Assembly (NCBI GenBank): GCA_963628435.1 | Contig: CAVGEY010000011.1 | Span: 8,099-72,098 of the forward strand | Origin: CAKSQF01 sp963628435 | Lineage (GTDB): Bacteria; Bacillota; Clostridia; Oscillospirales; CAG-272 | Length of the DNA: 64,000 bases | Direction of reading: 5' to 3' | Shown: positions 8,831-17,256 of the stretch, piece by piece | How positions within the stretch are numbered: position 1 is the stretch's first letter | How the letters are laid out: the number at the start of each line of letters is the position of its first letter | Made by a program: the position numbers and the translations under genes | Notes under the pieces: generated by a model | What the model saw: only the letters and a program-made list of their open reading frames with translations | Told to the model about the DNA's origin: nothing | Databases searched by the model: none

Positions 8831-9753
8831 TATGCATCGGTCCTTTCGGTTTTGCTTTCTTTGTCGGGCGAATCGGTTTTTGTCTGTCTGTTCGGCGGAT
8901 ATTCGAGGGTAATTCTTCCGATTTTGCCGCTTCTGAACTCATCGAGCAGCACGGACGCCGTTCTCGTTTCATCAATTTCACCGCCGCCGATTAAAAACCC
9001 GCGTTTTTTGCCTATAAGAGTGAAAAGCTCGTAATCGGTAAGATCCTGTATCTGCGAAATTTCGAGCTTGTACCTTGCGCAAAGCATGTCGGGCGCGATT
9101 TTACGCAGACGCTTGCAGAGTATTACCGCTATTTCATCGGTATTCAGAACCCGGTCCTTTATCGCTCCGGTTATTGCGAGGTTTTCACCGACAAATCTGT
9201 CGTTGAATTTCGGCCAAAGCACACCGGGCATATCAAGCAGTTCGATTTTGTACGGCGTGACTACCCACTGCTTGTCAACCGTAACGCCGGGACGGTTTTC
9301 CACTTTTGCTTTTGTTGACCTTGAAAATTTGTTGATAAATGATGATTTTCCCACATTCGGTATGCCGACAACCATCGCGCGTACCGCCTTGTTTGCCATA
9401 CCTTTTTCCGCGTTTTTTTTGATTTTATCTGCAAGAAGCGACTTGACGGCGGGCTCGATTTCGGATAGCCCCGCACCCGTTATGAAATCGCAGAATATGC
9501 ACGGCGTGCCGAAATCTTTGTAATAGTTTTTCCATTTTTCGGCGGTAGTCGGACTTGCGAGCGTTGATTTGGAAAACAGAATCAGCTTCGGCTTGTTCTT
9601 GCAAATCCGGTCTATTTCGGGATTTTTCGAGGATATCGGTATGCGTGCGTCGAGTATTTCTATAACCATGTCAACAAGCGGCAGACATTCGCTCATCATT
9701 CGTCTTGTCTTGGCCATATGACCGGGGAACCATTGTATTATTTCGGAAGGCAT
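8830..9753 (-). CDS. rbgA: Ribosome biogenesis GTPase RbgA/YlqF, with an atypical G4 motif
   Basis: Circularly permuted GTPase needed for late 50S assembly. The 307-residue protein opens with IQWFPGHMAK, the RbgA hallmark. G1 is GIPNVGKSS (residues 130-138) and G3 is DMPGVLWPKF. In this permuted family the G4 base-recognition motif NKxD should precede G1; here the position reads SKST (residues 61-64), so both Asn and Asp are lost. The rest of the protein is intact, so this looks like a real substitution rather than decay. It lies between lepB (49 bp) and rnhB in a co-directional unit. Confidence 0.93.
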   Translation of the reverse strand: MPSEIIQWFPGHMAKTRRMMSECLPLVDMVIEILDARIPISSKNPEIDRICKNKPKLILFSKSTLASPTTAEKWKNYYKDFGTPCIFCDFITGAGLSEIEPAVKSLLADKIKKNAEKGMANKAVRAMVVGIPNVGKSSFINKFSRSTKAKVENRPGVTVDKQWVVTPYKIELLDMPGVLWPKFNDRFVGENLAITGAIKDRVLNTDEIAVILCKRLRKIAPDMLCARYKLEISQIQDLTDYELFTLIGKKRGFLIGGGEIDETRTASVLLDEFRSGKIGRITLEYPPNRQTKTDSPDKESKTERTDA

Positions 9754-9802
9754 ACGAATATTCTCCTTTTATCTTATCCTTTGTAAAAATCGAAAGACTG
9801 AA

Positions 9803-10981
9803 TTATTCGATTTTTCCGAACCGTTTAAGCGGGAAAATTCGGAATACCGCCTTTCCTATTACATATCTTTCGTCTATAAAGCCGAAATATCGGCTGTCTT
9901 TTGAATTGTTGCGGTTATCGCCGAGCACAAATATTCTCCCTTCGGGTACAACCGCTTCCCAGCAGTTGTTTTCATCGGGTGTAAGTGATTCGTACCTTAT
10001 CATCACATCATGCTCTTTTGTGTATGTTTCGTCAAGCCGAACTCCGTTTACTTCAACGGCACCTGTGGTAAAATCGATTTTGATTGTGTCGCCGCCCATC
10101 GCGATAACGCGCTTGACAATCGGCTCGGTCGGCTGTGTCGGCTCTTGAATTATCACAATGTCGCCGTGATTCAGAGTGAAAATATTTGAAATGAGCAGAA
10201 CATCATAACTCTCCGATTTTGATGCCTGACTGTATATCGGACTTCCTTTCAGTGTCGGCTCCATTGATGAGCCCTGAACGGGTGAGTGCCTGATAAAAAA
10301 TGACATAACGACAAGCACCGCGACAACGGCATAAGCGAAAAGCTCATACCAGTCAAATACCGATGATGTGGCGTTTTTCACTATGTTTTTTTTCGGCCGT
10401 GAGCCGCCTTTGCTTTTGTCATTCGGCAAATCGTTTACCGAGAGGGAATCGGTCGGCGTCTCCTCACTGTTCTCGTTTTTACCGTCGTCTAAACCTGTTA
10501 TGTAAAGAAAAAATGAATCAAAATCATCAAAATAGCATACACCGTCATTTGACTCTTCCGACAGTCGGGCTTCCTCGCCCGCATTATTTGTAAGTAAATA
10601 ATATTTGCCGGAATACTTTTTCGGATCTGCCGATTCATTGTTTTCGTCCGCACTGCCGACAATCGCCGCAAATGCGTAAGGCTCGCCGGAGGCGGTAAGA
10701 CTGCCGTAAATCGGCGAAATCAGCTCGGAGTAAACAGACTGCATATCCAAATTGCTGCCGTCAATGCCGATAAATGCTCCGCTCCCGCTTTCCAAATTGC
10801 GTACACCGTAATCGGCGGCCTCGGTGAGATCGGAAAACATCTCGAATTTGCCGTCTGCGTCAAGTGAAAAAAAGCCGTGTTTGATGTCTATTTCATTCAG
10901 AACCGATTTTTCGAATTTGCCGATAAATGTGTCGCTCTGTATTTGATTTTCAAATCGGAAAAACAAAATAATATATTTCAA
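9803..10981 (-). CDS. lepB: Signal peptidase I with a ~200-residue N-terminal extension
   Basis: Removes signal peptides from exported proteins at the outer face of the membrane. The C-terminal half is a normal type I signal peptidase: transmembrane segment about 212-230, catalytic Ser239 in GSSMEPTL, catalytic Lys290 in VKRVIAMGGD, and the GDNRNNSKDSRYFG box. Upstream lies an unusual cytoplasmic region: residues 1-165 look folded (mixed hydrophobic and aromatic), and 165-205 is a polar Asp/Asn/Ser then Lys-rich linker. The start is TTG with GAGG 8 nt upstream, and the promoter lies just before it. I do not recognise the N-terminal domain. Confidence 0.9.
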   Translation of the reverse strand: MKYIILFFRFENQIQSDTFIGKFEKSVLNEIDIKHGFFSLDADGKFEMFSDLTEAADYGVRNLESGSGAFIGIDGSNLDMQSVYSELISPIYGSLTASGEPYAFAAIVGSADENNESADPKKYSGKYYLLTNNAGEEARLSEESNDGVCYFDDFDSFFLYITGLDDGKNENSEETPTDSLSVNDLPNDKSKGGSRPKKNIVKNATSSVFDWYELFAYAVVAVLVVMSFFIRHSPVQGSSMEPTLKGSPIYSQASKSESYDVLLISNIFTLNHGDIVIIQEPTQPTEPIVKRVIAMGGDTIKIDFTTGAVEVNGVRLDETYTKEHDVMIRYESLTPDENNCWEAVVPEGRIFVLGDNRNNSKDSRYFGFIDERYVIGKAVFRIFPLKRFGKIE

Positions 10982-11051
10982 TGTAAAATCCTCGATTAAA
11001 AATTATCATGGATACGGTGCTTTTTGCTTGTATTTTTGCACACACACCGAA

Positions 11052-11080
11052 ATTATACCACAATGACGGAAAAATGTAAA
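11052..11080 (-). promoter_or_regulatory. Extended -10 promoter for the lepB-rbgA-rnhB operon
   Basis: On the minus strand this is TTTACA, a 17-bp spacer ending in TGG, then TATAAT, about 70 bp upstream of the lepB TTG start. It diverges from the rplS promoter, whose -35 box lies 42 bp away. Confidence 0.8.
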
Positions 11081-11122
11081 GAATCCGCGGCGTAATTTTT
11101 TTTATTTTTTTCAAAAAAACTA

Positions 11123-11151
11123 TTGCTTTTTTTGTTTCGGCATGATATAAT
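11123..11151 (+). promoter_or_regulatory. Promoter for rplS
   Basis: TTGCTT (11123-11128), a 17-bp spacer ending in the extended -10 TGA, and a perfect TATAAT (11146-11151). Transcription would begin near 11158, giving a leader of about 90 nt before rplS. Confidence 0.8.
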
Positions 11152-11180
11152 ACGAACTGCGTGTCATAAGGCAAGCCGAA

Positions 11181-11216
11181 GGGTGGTCCTCTGCATATAG
11201 CTCTGCATGAACATCC
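11181..11216 (+). promoter_or_regulatory. Candidate ribosomal protein L19 leader element
   Basis: Within the rplS leader, GGGTG (11181-11185) can pair with CATCC (11212-11216). They enclose an asymmetric internal loop (GTCC and GAA) and an inner TGCA/TGCA stem. The sequence CTCTGCAT occurs twice 12 bases apart. Shape and position fit the autoregulatory L19 leader described in Bacillota (Rfam L19_leader), recalled from memory rather than aligned. Confidence 0.5.
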
Positions 11217-11247
11217 GGGATTATCCAAATCAAGGAGGAAGCCGAAA

Positions 11248-11604
11248 ATGGATCTTATTAAGGCTTTTACAAACGAGCAGCTCAAGGAAGAAGTACCCGC
11301 ATTCAAAATCGGTGACACTGTACGTGTTCACAATAAAATCGTCGAGGTAGCTTCGGACGGTAAGGTAAGAGAGAGAATTCAGCTTTTCGAAGGCATCGTA
11401 ATTGCCAAGAAGGGCGGCGGAATTTCCGAAACATTCACAGTAAGACGCGTAGCTTACGGCTGCGGTGTCGAAAAGACCTTCCCGTTGCATTCGCCTAATG
11501 TCGCAAAGGTAGAGACCGTTCGTACAGGTAAAGTTCGCCGTGCAAAGCTCTATTATGTTCGCGATAAGCAGGGCAAGGATGCGAAAATCAAGGAAAAGAT
11601 TTGA
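11248..11604 (+). CDS. rplS: 50S ribosomal protein L19
   Basis: A 118-residue ribosomal protein at the 30S-50S interface. Sequence features include FKIGDTVRVHNKI, RERIQLFEGIVIAKKGGG, TFTVRRVAYGCGVEKTFPLHSPNV and the C-terminal RRAKLYYVRD. GGAGGA precedes the ATG by 10 nt. In most Bacillota rplS is co-directional with lepB-rbgA-rnhB; here it is divergent from them and followed by rpmE. Confidence 0.98.
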   Translation: MDLIKAFTNEQLKEEVPAFKIGDTVRVHNKIVEVASDGKVRERIQLFEGIVIAKKGGGISETFTVRRVAYGCGVEKTFPLHSPNVAKVETVRTGKVRRAKLYYVRDKQGKDAKIKEKI

Positions 11605-11653
11605 TTTTTCGAAAATGTCAGCGATTATATTTTAAGAAAATGAGGTGTTAAAG

Positions 11654-11860
11654 ATGAAGGCCGGAATCCATCCCGATTACAAAGAATGCACAATCAGATG
11701 CGCGTGCGGCGCCGAATATAAAACCCGCTCCACGAAAGGCGATATGACAGTTGAAATTTGCTCAAAATGCCATCCTTTCTTCACGGGCAAACAGAAGTTT
11801 GTAGACGCAGGCGGACGCGTTGACAAATTCAAAAAGCGTCTTGCAGGACTGCAGAAGTAA
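11654..11860 (+). CDS. rpmE: 50S ribosomal protein L31, zinc-binding form
   Basis: Small 50S protein of 68 residues, beginning MKAGIHPDY. The start at 11654 has GAGGTG 6 nt upstream; an in-frame GTG three codons earlier overlaps that site. Four cysteines in RCACG and ICSKCHPFF mark the zinc-containing (C+) L31, the type that acts as a zinc reserve in other bacteria. It is probably co-transcribed with rplS (49 bp apart) and followed by a terminator. Confidence 0.97.
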   Translation: MKAGIHPDYKECTIRCACGAEYKTRSTKGDMTVEICSKCHPFFTGKQKFVDAGGRVDKFKKRLAGLQK

Positions 11861-11888
11861 TTCGGTATTTTTAATTTTTTGGGTTTTT

Positions 11889-11939
11889 GAGGCACATTCG
11901 CGATTTTTGATATGCAAAAGTTGCGGTGTGCCTCTTTTT
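11889..11939 (+). terminator. Rho-independent terminator after rpmE
   Basis: GAGGCACA (11889-11896) pairs with TGTGCCTC (11927-11934), with further partial pairing inside, and is followed by five T residues. Confidence 0.85.
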
Positions 11940-12009
11940 CGATTTTACACTTTTTCATTTGCTTGTTTACAGCGTATTATTTTGATATGAGAAGGAGATA
12001 AGACCTGTC

Positions 12010-13317
12010 ATGGATGAACAAATTTCCGCATTTGAAAAAAGCTGTCCTCTTGCAGTTCTCGTTTCGGTGCTTACCCCCGATAAAGATTCGCATGAGCAGG
12101 CGGTATCTCTTGACGAACTCGAAAGACTGCTCGAAACAGCGGGCGGCAAACTTTTCTGTACGGTCGTACAGCAGCTTCCGAATCCGATTGCCAGGACCTA
12201 TATCGGGAGCGGAAAACTTAAAGAACTCGGAGAGCTTTGCCGCACCAATGATGTTTCGCTTGTGATTTTCGACGATGAACTGTCTCCTGTTCAGATAAGA
12301 AATATCGAAGAGGCAATATCCGAAAACGCCGGCGACGAAAAAAACGATTATTCGGTCAGAATAATTGACCGCTCAATGCTGATACTCGATATTTTCGCAC
12401 TGCACGCAAAATCGGGCGAAGGCAAACTTCAGGTTGAACTTGCCCAGCTTAAATATACGATTCCACGTCTTACCGGAAAAGGTAACGAAATGTCAAGACT
12501 CGGCGGCGGAATCGGTACAAGAGGCCCCGGCGAATCAAAGCTCGAAACAGACAGACGCCATCTTCAGCGAAGAATCAACAGCCTGAATGAGCAGATAGCC
12601 GAACTTGAAAAATCGAGACTGACGATGCGCGCAAAGAGAGACAGGTCGGGGCTGCAAAAGGTTGCCATTGTCGGATATACAAATGCCGGTAAATCAACTC
12701 TGCTTAACCGCCTTACCGGTGCGGGCATACTTGCGGAGGATAAGCTGTTCGCAACACTCGATCCGACTACAAGAGCGTATAAACTTCCGAGCGGGAGAGA
12801 AATTCTGCTTACCGATACCGTCGGATTTATCAGAAGACTTCCTCACCATTTAATATCGGCATTTCGCTCGACACTTGATGAAGTAAGATATACGGATGCC
12901 GTCATGCTTCTCGTTGATGCTTCGGATTCCGAAGCGGAAAGTCAGCTTGAAGTAACCGAAAAGCTTCTCTATGATTTGGGCGCGGCCGATAAACCGAGAC
13001 TTTATGTGCTGAACAAATGCGATGCCGCAGAATATATTGCTCCCGAACTTCTTTACAGGGTAAAAGATTCGGATACCGTGGCGATTTCGGCTCTTGACGG
13101 AAGAGGAATAGATGACCTTGTCGAAAAACTCGAGAAGATTGCGCTTGCCGGAAAAAGACTTGTCAGACTTAAAATACCGCTTTCAAGACAGGATCTTGTC
13201 GCAAAGCTCTATGCCGTTGCGTCTGTCGAAAATGTCGAATACGGCGATGAATATGCGGATGTTATAGCTCTGATGGATGAAAAGGCGGAAGGACAGTTCA
13301 AAAAATATATGAACTGA
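12010..13317 (+). CDS. hflX: GTPase HflX, ribosome-splitting factor
   Basis: Splits stalled or hibernating ribosomes and binds the 50S subunit. The N-terminal domain contains ARTYIGSGKLKEL and VIFDDELSPVQIRNIE. The glycine-rich linker reads RLGGGIGTRGPGESKLETD. A G domain follows with G1 VGYTNAGKST, G3 DTVGFIRRLPHHL and G4 NKCD, and there is a C-terminal domain of about 60 residues. At 435 residues it is the usual length. An SD (GGAG) lies about 12 nt before the ATG. yigZ follows after 34 bp on the same strand. Confidence 0.97.
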   Translation: MDEQISAFEKSCPLAVLVSVLTPDKDSHEQAVSLDELERLLETAGGKLFCTVVQQLPNPIARTYIGSGKLKELGELCRTNDVSLVIFDDELSPVQIRNIEEAISENAGDEKNDYSVRIIDRSMLILDIFALHAKSGEGKLQVELAQLKYTIPRLTGKGNEMSRLGGGIGTRGPGESKLETDRRHLQRRINSLNEQIAELEKSRLTMRAKRDRSGLQKVAIVGYTNAGKSTLLNRLTGAGILAEDKLFATLDPTTRAYKLPSGREILLTDTVGFIRRLPHHLISAFRSTLDEVRYTDAVMLLVDASDSEAESQLEVTEKLLYDLGAADKPRLYVLNKCDAAEYIAPELLYRVKDSDTVAISALDGRGIDDLVEKLEKIALAGKRLVRLKIPLSRQDLVAKLYAVASVENVEYGDEYADVIALMDEKAEGQFKKYMN

Positions 13318-13351
13318 AATCGTAAAAGCGGTTATCGAAACGGAGATGTAT

Positions 13352-13999
13352 ATGGAGGATAGATATGTAACTCTCGGCGGATGCGGATTTTCCGAATATG
13401 AAGACAGAAAAAGCCGATTTCTCGGTTATGCCGCCCATGTTGCAACCGAGAAAGAGGCAATCGATTTTGTCTCTTCAATAAGAAAAAAACATTCGGATGC
13501 CCGACATAATGTCTACGCTTATGTGATAAAAGAAGGAAACTATGTAAGATACAGTGATGACGGCGAACCGCAGGGAACCGCCGGCATGCCGGTGCTTGAC
13601 GTAATACGCAAATCGGGATTTACCGATGCGGTTATAGTCGTAACAAGATATTTCGGCGGTATACTTCTCGGTACGGGCGGACTTGTACACGCATATACCG
13701 AGGCTGCATCACTTGCGGCAAAAGACGCCGAAATAGTCGAATATGAGCCGTTCGGTGAAGTTCTGCTTTCAACCGACTATTCGACATGGCAGAAAATGTC
13801 GCATGCTTTTTTGTCTATGCCGCTTATCATCGATTCGATAAATTACGGGGCCGATGTAGAGGTAAAAGTCGCGGTTCCCGTAGGATATGTCGATAAGCTG
13901 CTCGAACTTGTGACCGAACTGTCATCCGGGCGCGACTGCGGAATTCTCGTCGGGAATCGTTATGACCGAATAAAGAGCAGAGACGGCGACAGACAATAA
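13352..13999 (+). CDS. YigZ/IMPACT family protein
   Basis: A 215-residue protein with the UPF0029 N-terminal domain signature (SDARHNVYAYVI, YSDDGEPQGTAGMPVLDVI, VVTRYFGGILLGTGGLVHAY) and a DUF1949-type C-terminal domain. The start at 13352 was preferred over an ATG six bases earlier because GGAG lies 6 nt before it. The eukaryotic relative IMPACT regulates GCN2; the bacterial role is not established. It lies 34 bp downstream of hflX, so the two are probably co-transcribed. Confidence 0.92.
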   Translation: MEDRYVTLGGCGFSEYEDRKSRFLGYAAHVATEKEAIDFVSSIRKKHSDARHNVYAYVIKEGNYVRYSDDGEPQGTAGMPVLDVIRKSGFTDAVIVVTRYFGGILLGTGGLVHAYTEAASLAAKDAEIVEYEPFGEVLLSTDYSTWQKMSHAFLSMPLIIDSINYGADVEVKVAVPVGYVDKLLELVTELSSGRDCGILVGNRYDRIKSRDGDRQ

Positions 14000-14018
14000 A
14001 TCGAATATTGATACATAA

Positions 14019-14040
14019 AAGAGGGTTTTTCCCTTTTTTT
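14019..14040 (+). terminator. Weak hairpin with U-tract between yigZ and dnaG
   Basis: An AGAGGG/CCCTTT stem with a TTTT-type loop is followed by a run of T. The stem is short, so read-through into dnaG is likely. Confidence 0.45.
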
Positions 14041-14078
14041 GCGTATATTATGGGTGATTTCAAAAAGGAGGACGGATA

Positions 14079-15848
14079 ATGCCGTATATCGATCGATCTG
14101 TCATAGAAGAGATAAAACTTCGATGCAATATCGAAGAAATAATTTCGACCTATGTGACGCTTAAACGTTCGGGATCCAATTATGTCGGACTGTGTCCGTT
14201 CCACAGTGAGAAATCGCCTTCGTTTACCGTGTTCGCCGATGAGGGAAACTTTTACTGTTTCGGTTGCGGAGCGGGCGGAGACGTCATCAATTTCATTCGC
14301 AGGGCCGAAAATCTCGATTATCCGTCGGCGGTTGAGCTTCTTGCCAAGCGTGTAGGTATAACGATTAAGCGTACGGATGAGGAAAAGATTGAAAATGACA
14401 GGCGTGAGCGCACACTTGCGATGAACAGGGACGCCGCCAGATATTTCAGCGATGTTCTGCTGAATAAACCAGAAGGCGCAAAAGGACTTGCCTATCTTAA
14501 ATCAAGAGGATTGTCGCCTCATCTTATTCGACATTTCGGACTCGGATTTGCACCCGACGATTTCGGAGCTTTTCCGAACTTCATGAAAAGCAAAGGATAT
14601 ACCGATTCCGAGCTGTCGGCGGCATATCTCACACGCGTTTCCGAAAAAAGCGGTATGTCATACAGCCTTTTCCGCAATCGTGTTATTTTTCCGATTATCT
14701 CAACAACCGGCGATGTAATAGCATTCGGCGGTCGTGTCATGGATGATTCAAAGCCCAAATATCTTAATTCTTCGGATACGCCGGCTTTCAAAAAAAGCAA
14801 GAATCTGTTTGCGTTGAATTTTGCAAAATCGTCATGCGCCGAACAGATGATTCTGTGCGAGGGCTATATGGATGTTATCGCACTGCACGGCGCGGGATTT
14901 ACAAACGCGGTGGCAACTCTCGGTACGGCGATAACCCCCGAACAGGCACGCGTATTCAAACGCTATACCAAAAGCGTTATAATCTGCTATGACGCGGATG
15001 AAGCGGGGCAGAACGCCGCCTCTAAAGCATTCAGACTTCTCGGTGAGGCGGGAGTCGAATGTAAAATTCTCAAAGTAAAAAACGCTAAAGATCCGGATGA
15101 ATATATAAAGAAGTACGGCGGTACGGCTTTCAAGAAACTTCTTGAGGGAAGCCGCTCGGAATTTGATTTTCGGTTTGACAGGATAAAAGAAAAATATAAT
15201 TTTGACCTGCCCGATGAGAAAATAAAGGCGCTTGATGAAACAATAAATTTGATATCCGATGTAAACTCGGCAGCCAAACGCGATATTTATATTTATTCGG
15301 TAGCGCCGATATTCGGCGTGACACCCGAATCACTCAGACGCGATATAGAAAAAAAGATTCAAAAGCGCAGCAGAATCGACAAAAAAGACGAATCGAAAAA
15401 AATAATGATGCAGACGGCGGGATACCTTGACAGAGTAAATCCCGATACGGTGAAAAACGTCAGAGCGGCAAGAGCCGAGGAAGCGATTATAGGCATACTT
15501 CTGCTTCATCCCGAATACATTCCGGAATCCGAAAAAAAAGGCAGACCGATTTCGGCGGATGAATTTGTAACCGAGTTCGGAAAAAAGATCTGCTCGGCAA
15601 TGCTCGAACTTGCGAAATCGGGCAGTTTTGACGAGTCGCTTCTCGGTCAGACACTTTCGGTTGATGAAATGGACAGACTGTCGAAACTCAGACTCGCAAG
15701 ATATAATCTTGTTGACAATACGATTGACGTTCTTTTTTCCTGCAGAGATACACTCTGCGATGCGGCGGCCGACAAAACGCTTGACATAAATCAGATTATA
15801 GAGAAAAAGCGAAAAAAGACGGCGGATGAACACGGCGGCGTAAAATAA
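14079..15848 (+). CDS. dnaG: DNA primase
   Basis: Synthesises RNA primers at the replication fork. The 589-residue protein starts with a CHC2 zinc ribbon (CPFH at about 40-43, then CFGC). It continues with the RNA polymerase-like core (NRVIFPI, GRVMDDSKPKYLNS) and a TOPRIM domain with the acidic residues of LCEGYMDVIAL and YDADEAG. The last 130 residues form the helical DnaB-interacting region, ending in a basic tail. AGGAGG lies 7 nt before the ATG. Followed by sigma factor genes, as in the classical dnaG-rpoD macromolecular-synthesis operon. Confidence 0.97.
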   Translation: MPYIDRSVIEEIKLRCNIEEIISTYVTLKRSGSNYVGLCPFHSEKSPSFTVFADEGNFYCFGCGAGGDVINFIRRAENLDYPSAVELLAKRVGITIKRTDEEKIENDRRERTLAMNRDAARYFSDVLLNKPEGAKGLAYLKSRGLSPHLIRHFGLGFAPDDFGAFPNFMKSKGYTDSELSAAYLTRVSEKSGMSYSLFRNRVIFPIISTTGDVIAFGGRVMDDSKPKYLNSSDTPAFKKSKNLFALNFAKSSCAEQMILCEGYMDVIALHGAGFTNAVATLGTAITPEQARVFKRYTKSVIICYDADEAGQNAASKAFRLLGEAGVECKILKVKNAKDPDEYIKKYGGTAFKKLLEGSRSEFDFRFDRIKEKYNFDLPDEKIKALDETINLISDVNSAAKRDIYIYSVAPIFGVTPESLRRDIEKKIQKRSRIDKKDESKKIMMQTAGYLDRVNPDTVKNVRAARAEEAIIGILLLHPEYIPESEKKGRPISADEFVTEFGKKICSAMLELAKSGSFDESLLGQTLSVDEMDRLSKLRLARYNLVDNTIDVLFSCRDTLCDAAADKTLDINQIIEKKRKKTADEHGGVK

Positions 15849-15922
15849 CGCCGCGGTAACAAAACTGTTGTATATATTATATGATCAAAACCTATTGAAA
15901 AAAACCGGAGGAATTCAATTTT

Positions 15923-17134
15923 ATGAGATTAAACGGCGATGATATGACCGATTCTGTTTATGATGAAGAACAGCTTGCAGACGGTGTTGAAAAAATAACC
16001 GGGCTTGACTTTCCCGATGATTTTGACGACAGCGCTTTTGATGAACCCCCTGTGATTTGCGATAATCCCGAAGGCGATGAAACCGAAATTGCCGACTATA
16101 TGCAGAACTCAAATGCCGACGAACTTGTAAACGAAATGGGACAGTATTCGAGCGCCGAGGATATGGAAAAGGCGTTGGCACGCGACGGACTCTCAATCGA
16201 TGACCCCGTTCGTCTTTATCTTAAGGAAATCGGCGAGGTCGAACTTCTCAGTGCCGACACCGAGATGTCGCTTGCTCAGCAGGTTTATGAAGGTATACAG
16301 GCTCAGAGCGTTATCGACGAACTGGAAAAATCATCGTCGATCGATGCCGATGACGAATCGGTGCGTGAATACATAAAGACACTCGAAAAAAAGGTAAAAG
16401 CAGGAGAGAGAGCCAAGGACAGCCTTGTGGAAGCGAATCTGAGACTTGTGGTCAGCATTGCCAAACGTCATTCGGGTAAGGGACTTTCGTTCCTTGATCT
16501 TATACAGGAGGGTAATCTCGGACTTCTCAAAGCGGCCGAAAAGTTCGATTACCGCAAGGGATATAAATTTTCCACCTATGCCACATGGTGGATAAGACAG
16601 TCAATAACACGTGCCGTTGCCGATCAGGCGAGAACGATAAGAATCCCGGTGCACATGGTCGAAACCATTCATCGACTTTCAAAAACATCAAGACAGCTTA
16701 ATCAGGAACTCGGACGCGAACCGACAGTTGACGAAATTGCCTCGGCAATGAATCTTACCTCCGAAAAAGTCCGCGAAATAATGCGGATAGCCATGGATCC
16801 GGTTTCTCTTGAAACGCCGATAGGTGAAGAAGAGGACTCGCATCTCGGAGATTTTATCAGGGACGATAATACCATGACGCCGTCGGATTCTGTTTTTCAT
16901 TCGATGCTTCATGACGAGCTTCTCAAGGAGCTTCACAGTCTGAGTCCGAGAGAGGAAAAAGTCATTCTGCTCAGATACGGACTTATTGATAATCATGTGC
17001 ATACTCTCGAGGAAGTGGGAGCGACTCTCAATATTACAAGGGAGCGTGTAAGACAGATAGAGGCAAAAGCACTTCGCAAAATCAGAGGCAAAATATCATT
17101 TAAGAAAAAAAGCATCAACGACTATATCGATTAA
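15923..17134 (+). CDS. Primary-type RNA polymerase sigma factor, copy 1 (divergent C-terminus)
   Basis: A 403-residue sigma-70 group 1/2 protein. After an acidic N-terminus (about 90 residues) come region 1.2 (DDPVRLYLKEIGEVELL), region 2 (HSGKGLSFLDLIQEGN, FSTYATWWIRQSITRA), region 3 and region 4.2 (TRERVRQIEAKALRKI). The usual RHPSRS segment at the end of region 4.2 is replaced by RGKISFKKKS. That surface contacts activators in other sigma factors, so this copy may respond differently (inference). It follows dnaG by 74 bp with GGAGG 11 nt before the ATG. The adjacent copy keeps the standard end. Confidence 0.93.
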   Translation: MRLNGDDMTDSVYDEEQLADGVEKITGLDFPDDFDDSAFDEPPVICDNPEGDETEIADYMQNSNADELVNEMGQYSSAEDMEKALARDGLSIDDPVRLYLKEIGEVELLSADTEMSLAQQVYEGIQAQSVIDELEKSSSIDADDESVREYIKTLEKKVKAGERAKDSLVEANLRLVVSIAKRHSGKGLSFLDLIQEGNLGLLKAAEKFDYRKGYKFSTYATWWIRQSITRAVADQARTIRIPVHMVETIHRLSKTSRQLNQELGREPTVDEIASAMNLTSEKVREIMRIAMDPVSLETPIGEEEDSHLGDFIRDDNTMTPSDSVFHSMLHDELLKELHSLSPREEKVILLRYGLIDNHVHTLEEVGATLNITRERVRQIEAKALRKIRGKISFKKKSINDYID

Positions 17135-17256
17135 ATAAAAAGTTCGGCAGCATAAAGTGCGGCGGCAAGCAATAACCGCAGGTGACGACCGATAGCGCGT
17201 AACCGTATGATGACGGCGGCGTATTCGGCCGGAAATATGAAAGGTGTGCATAACTG

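Noticed and set aside
11191..11208. CTCTGCAT direct repeat as an operator
   Set aside because: The two copies fit as parts of the inner stem of the likely L19 leader, so a separate protein-binding repeat is not needed.
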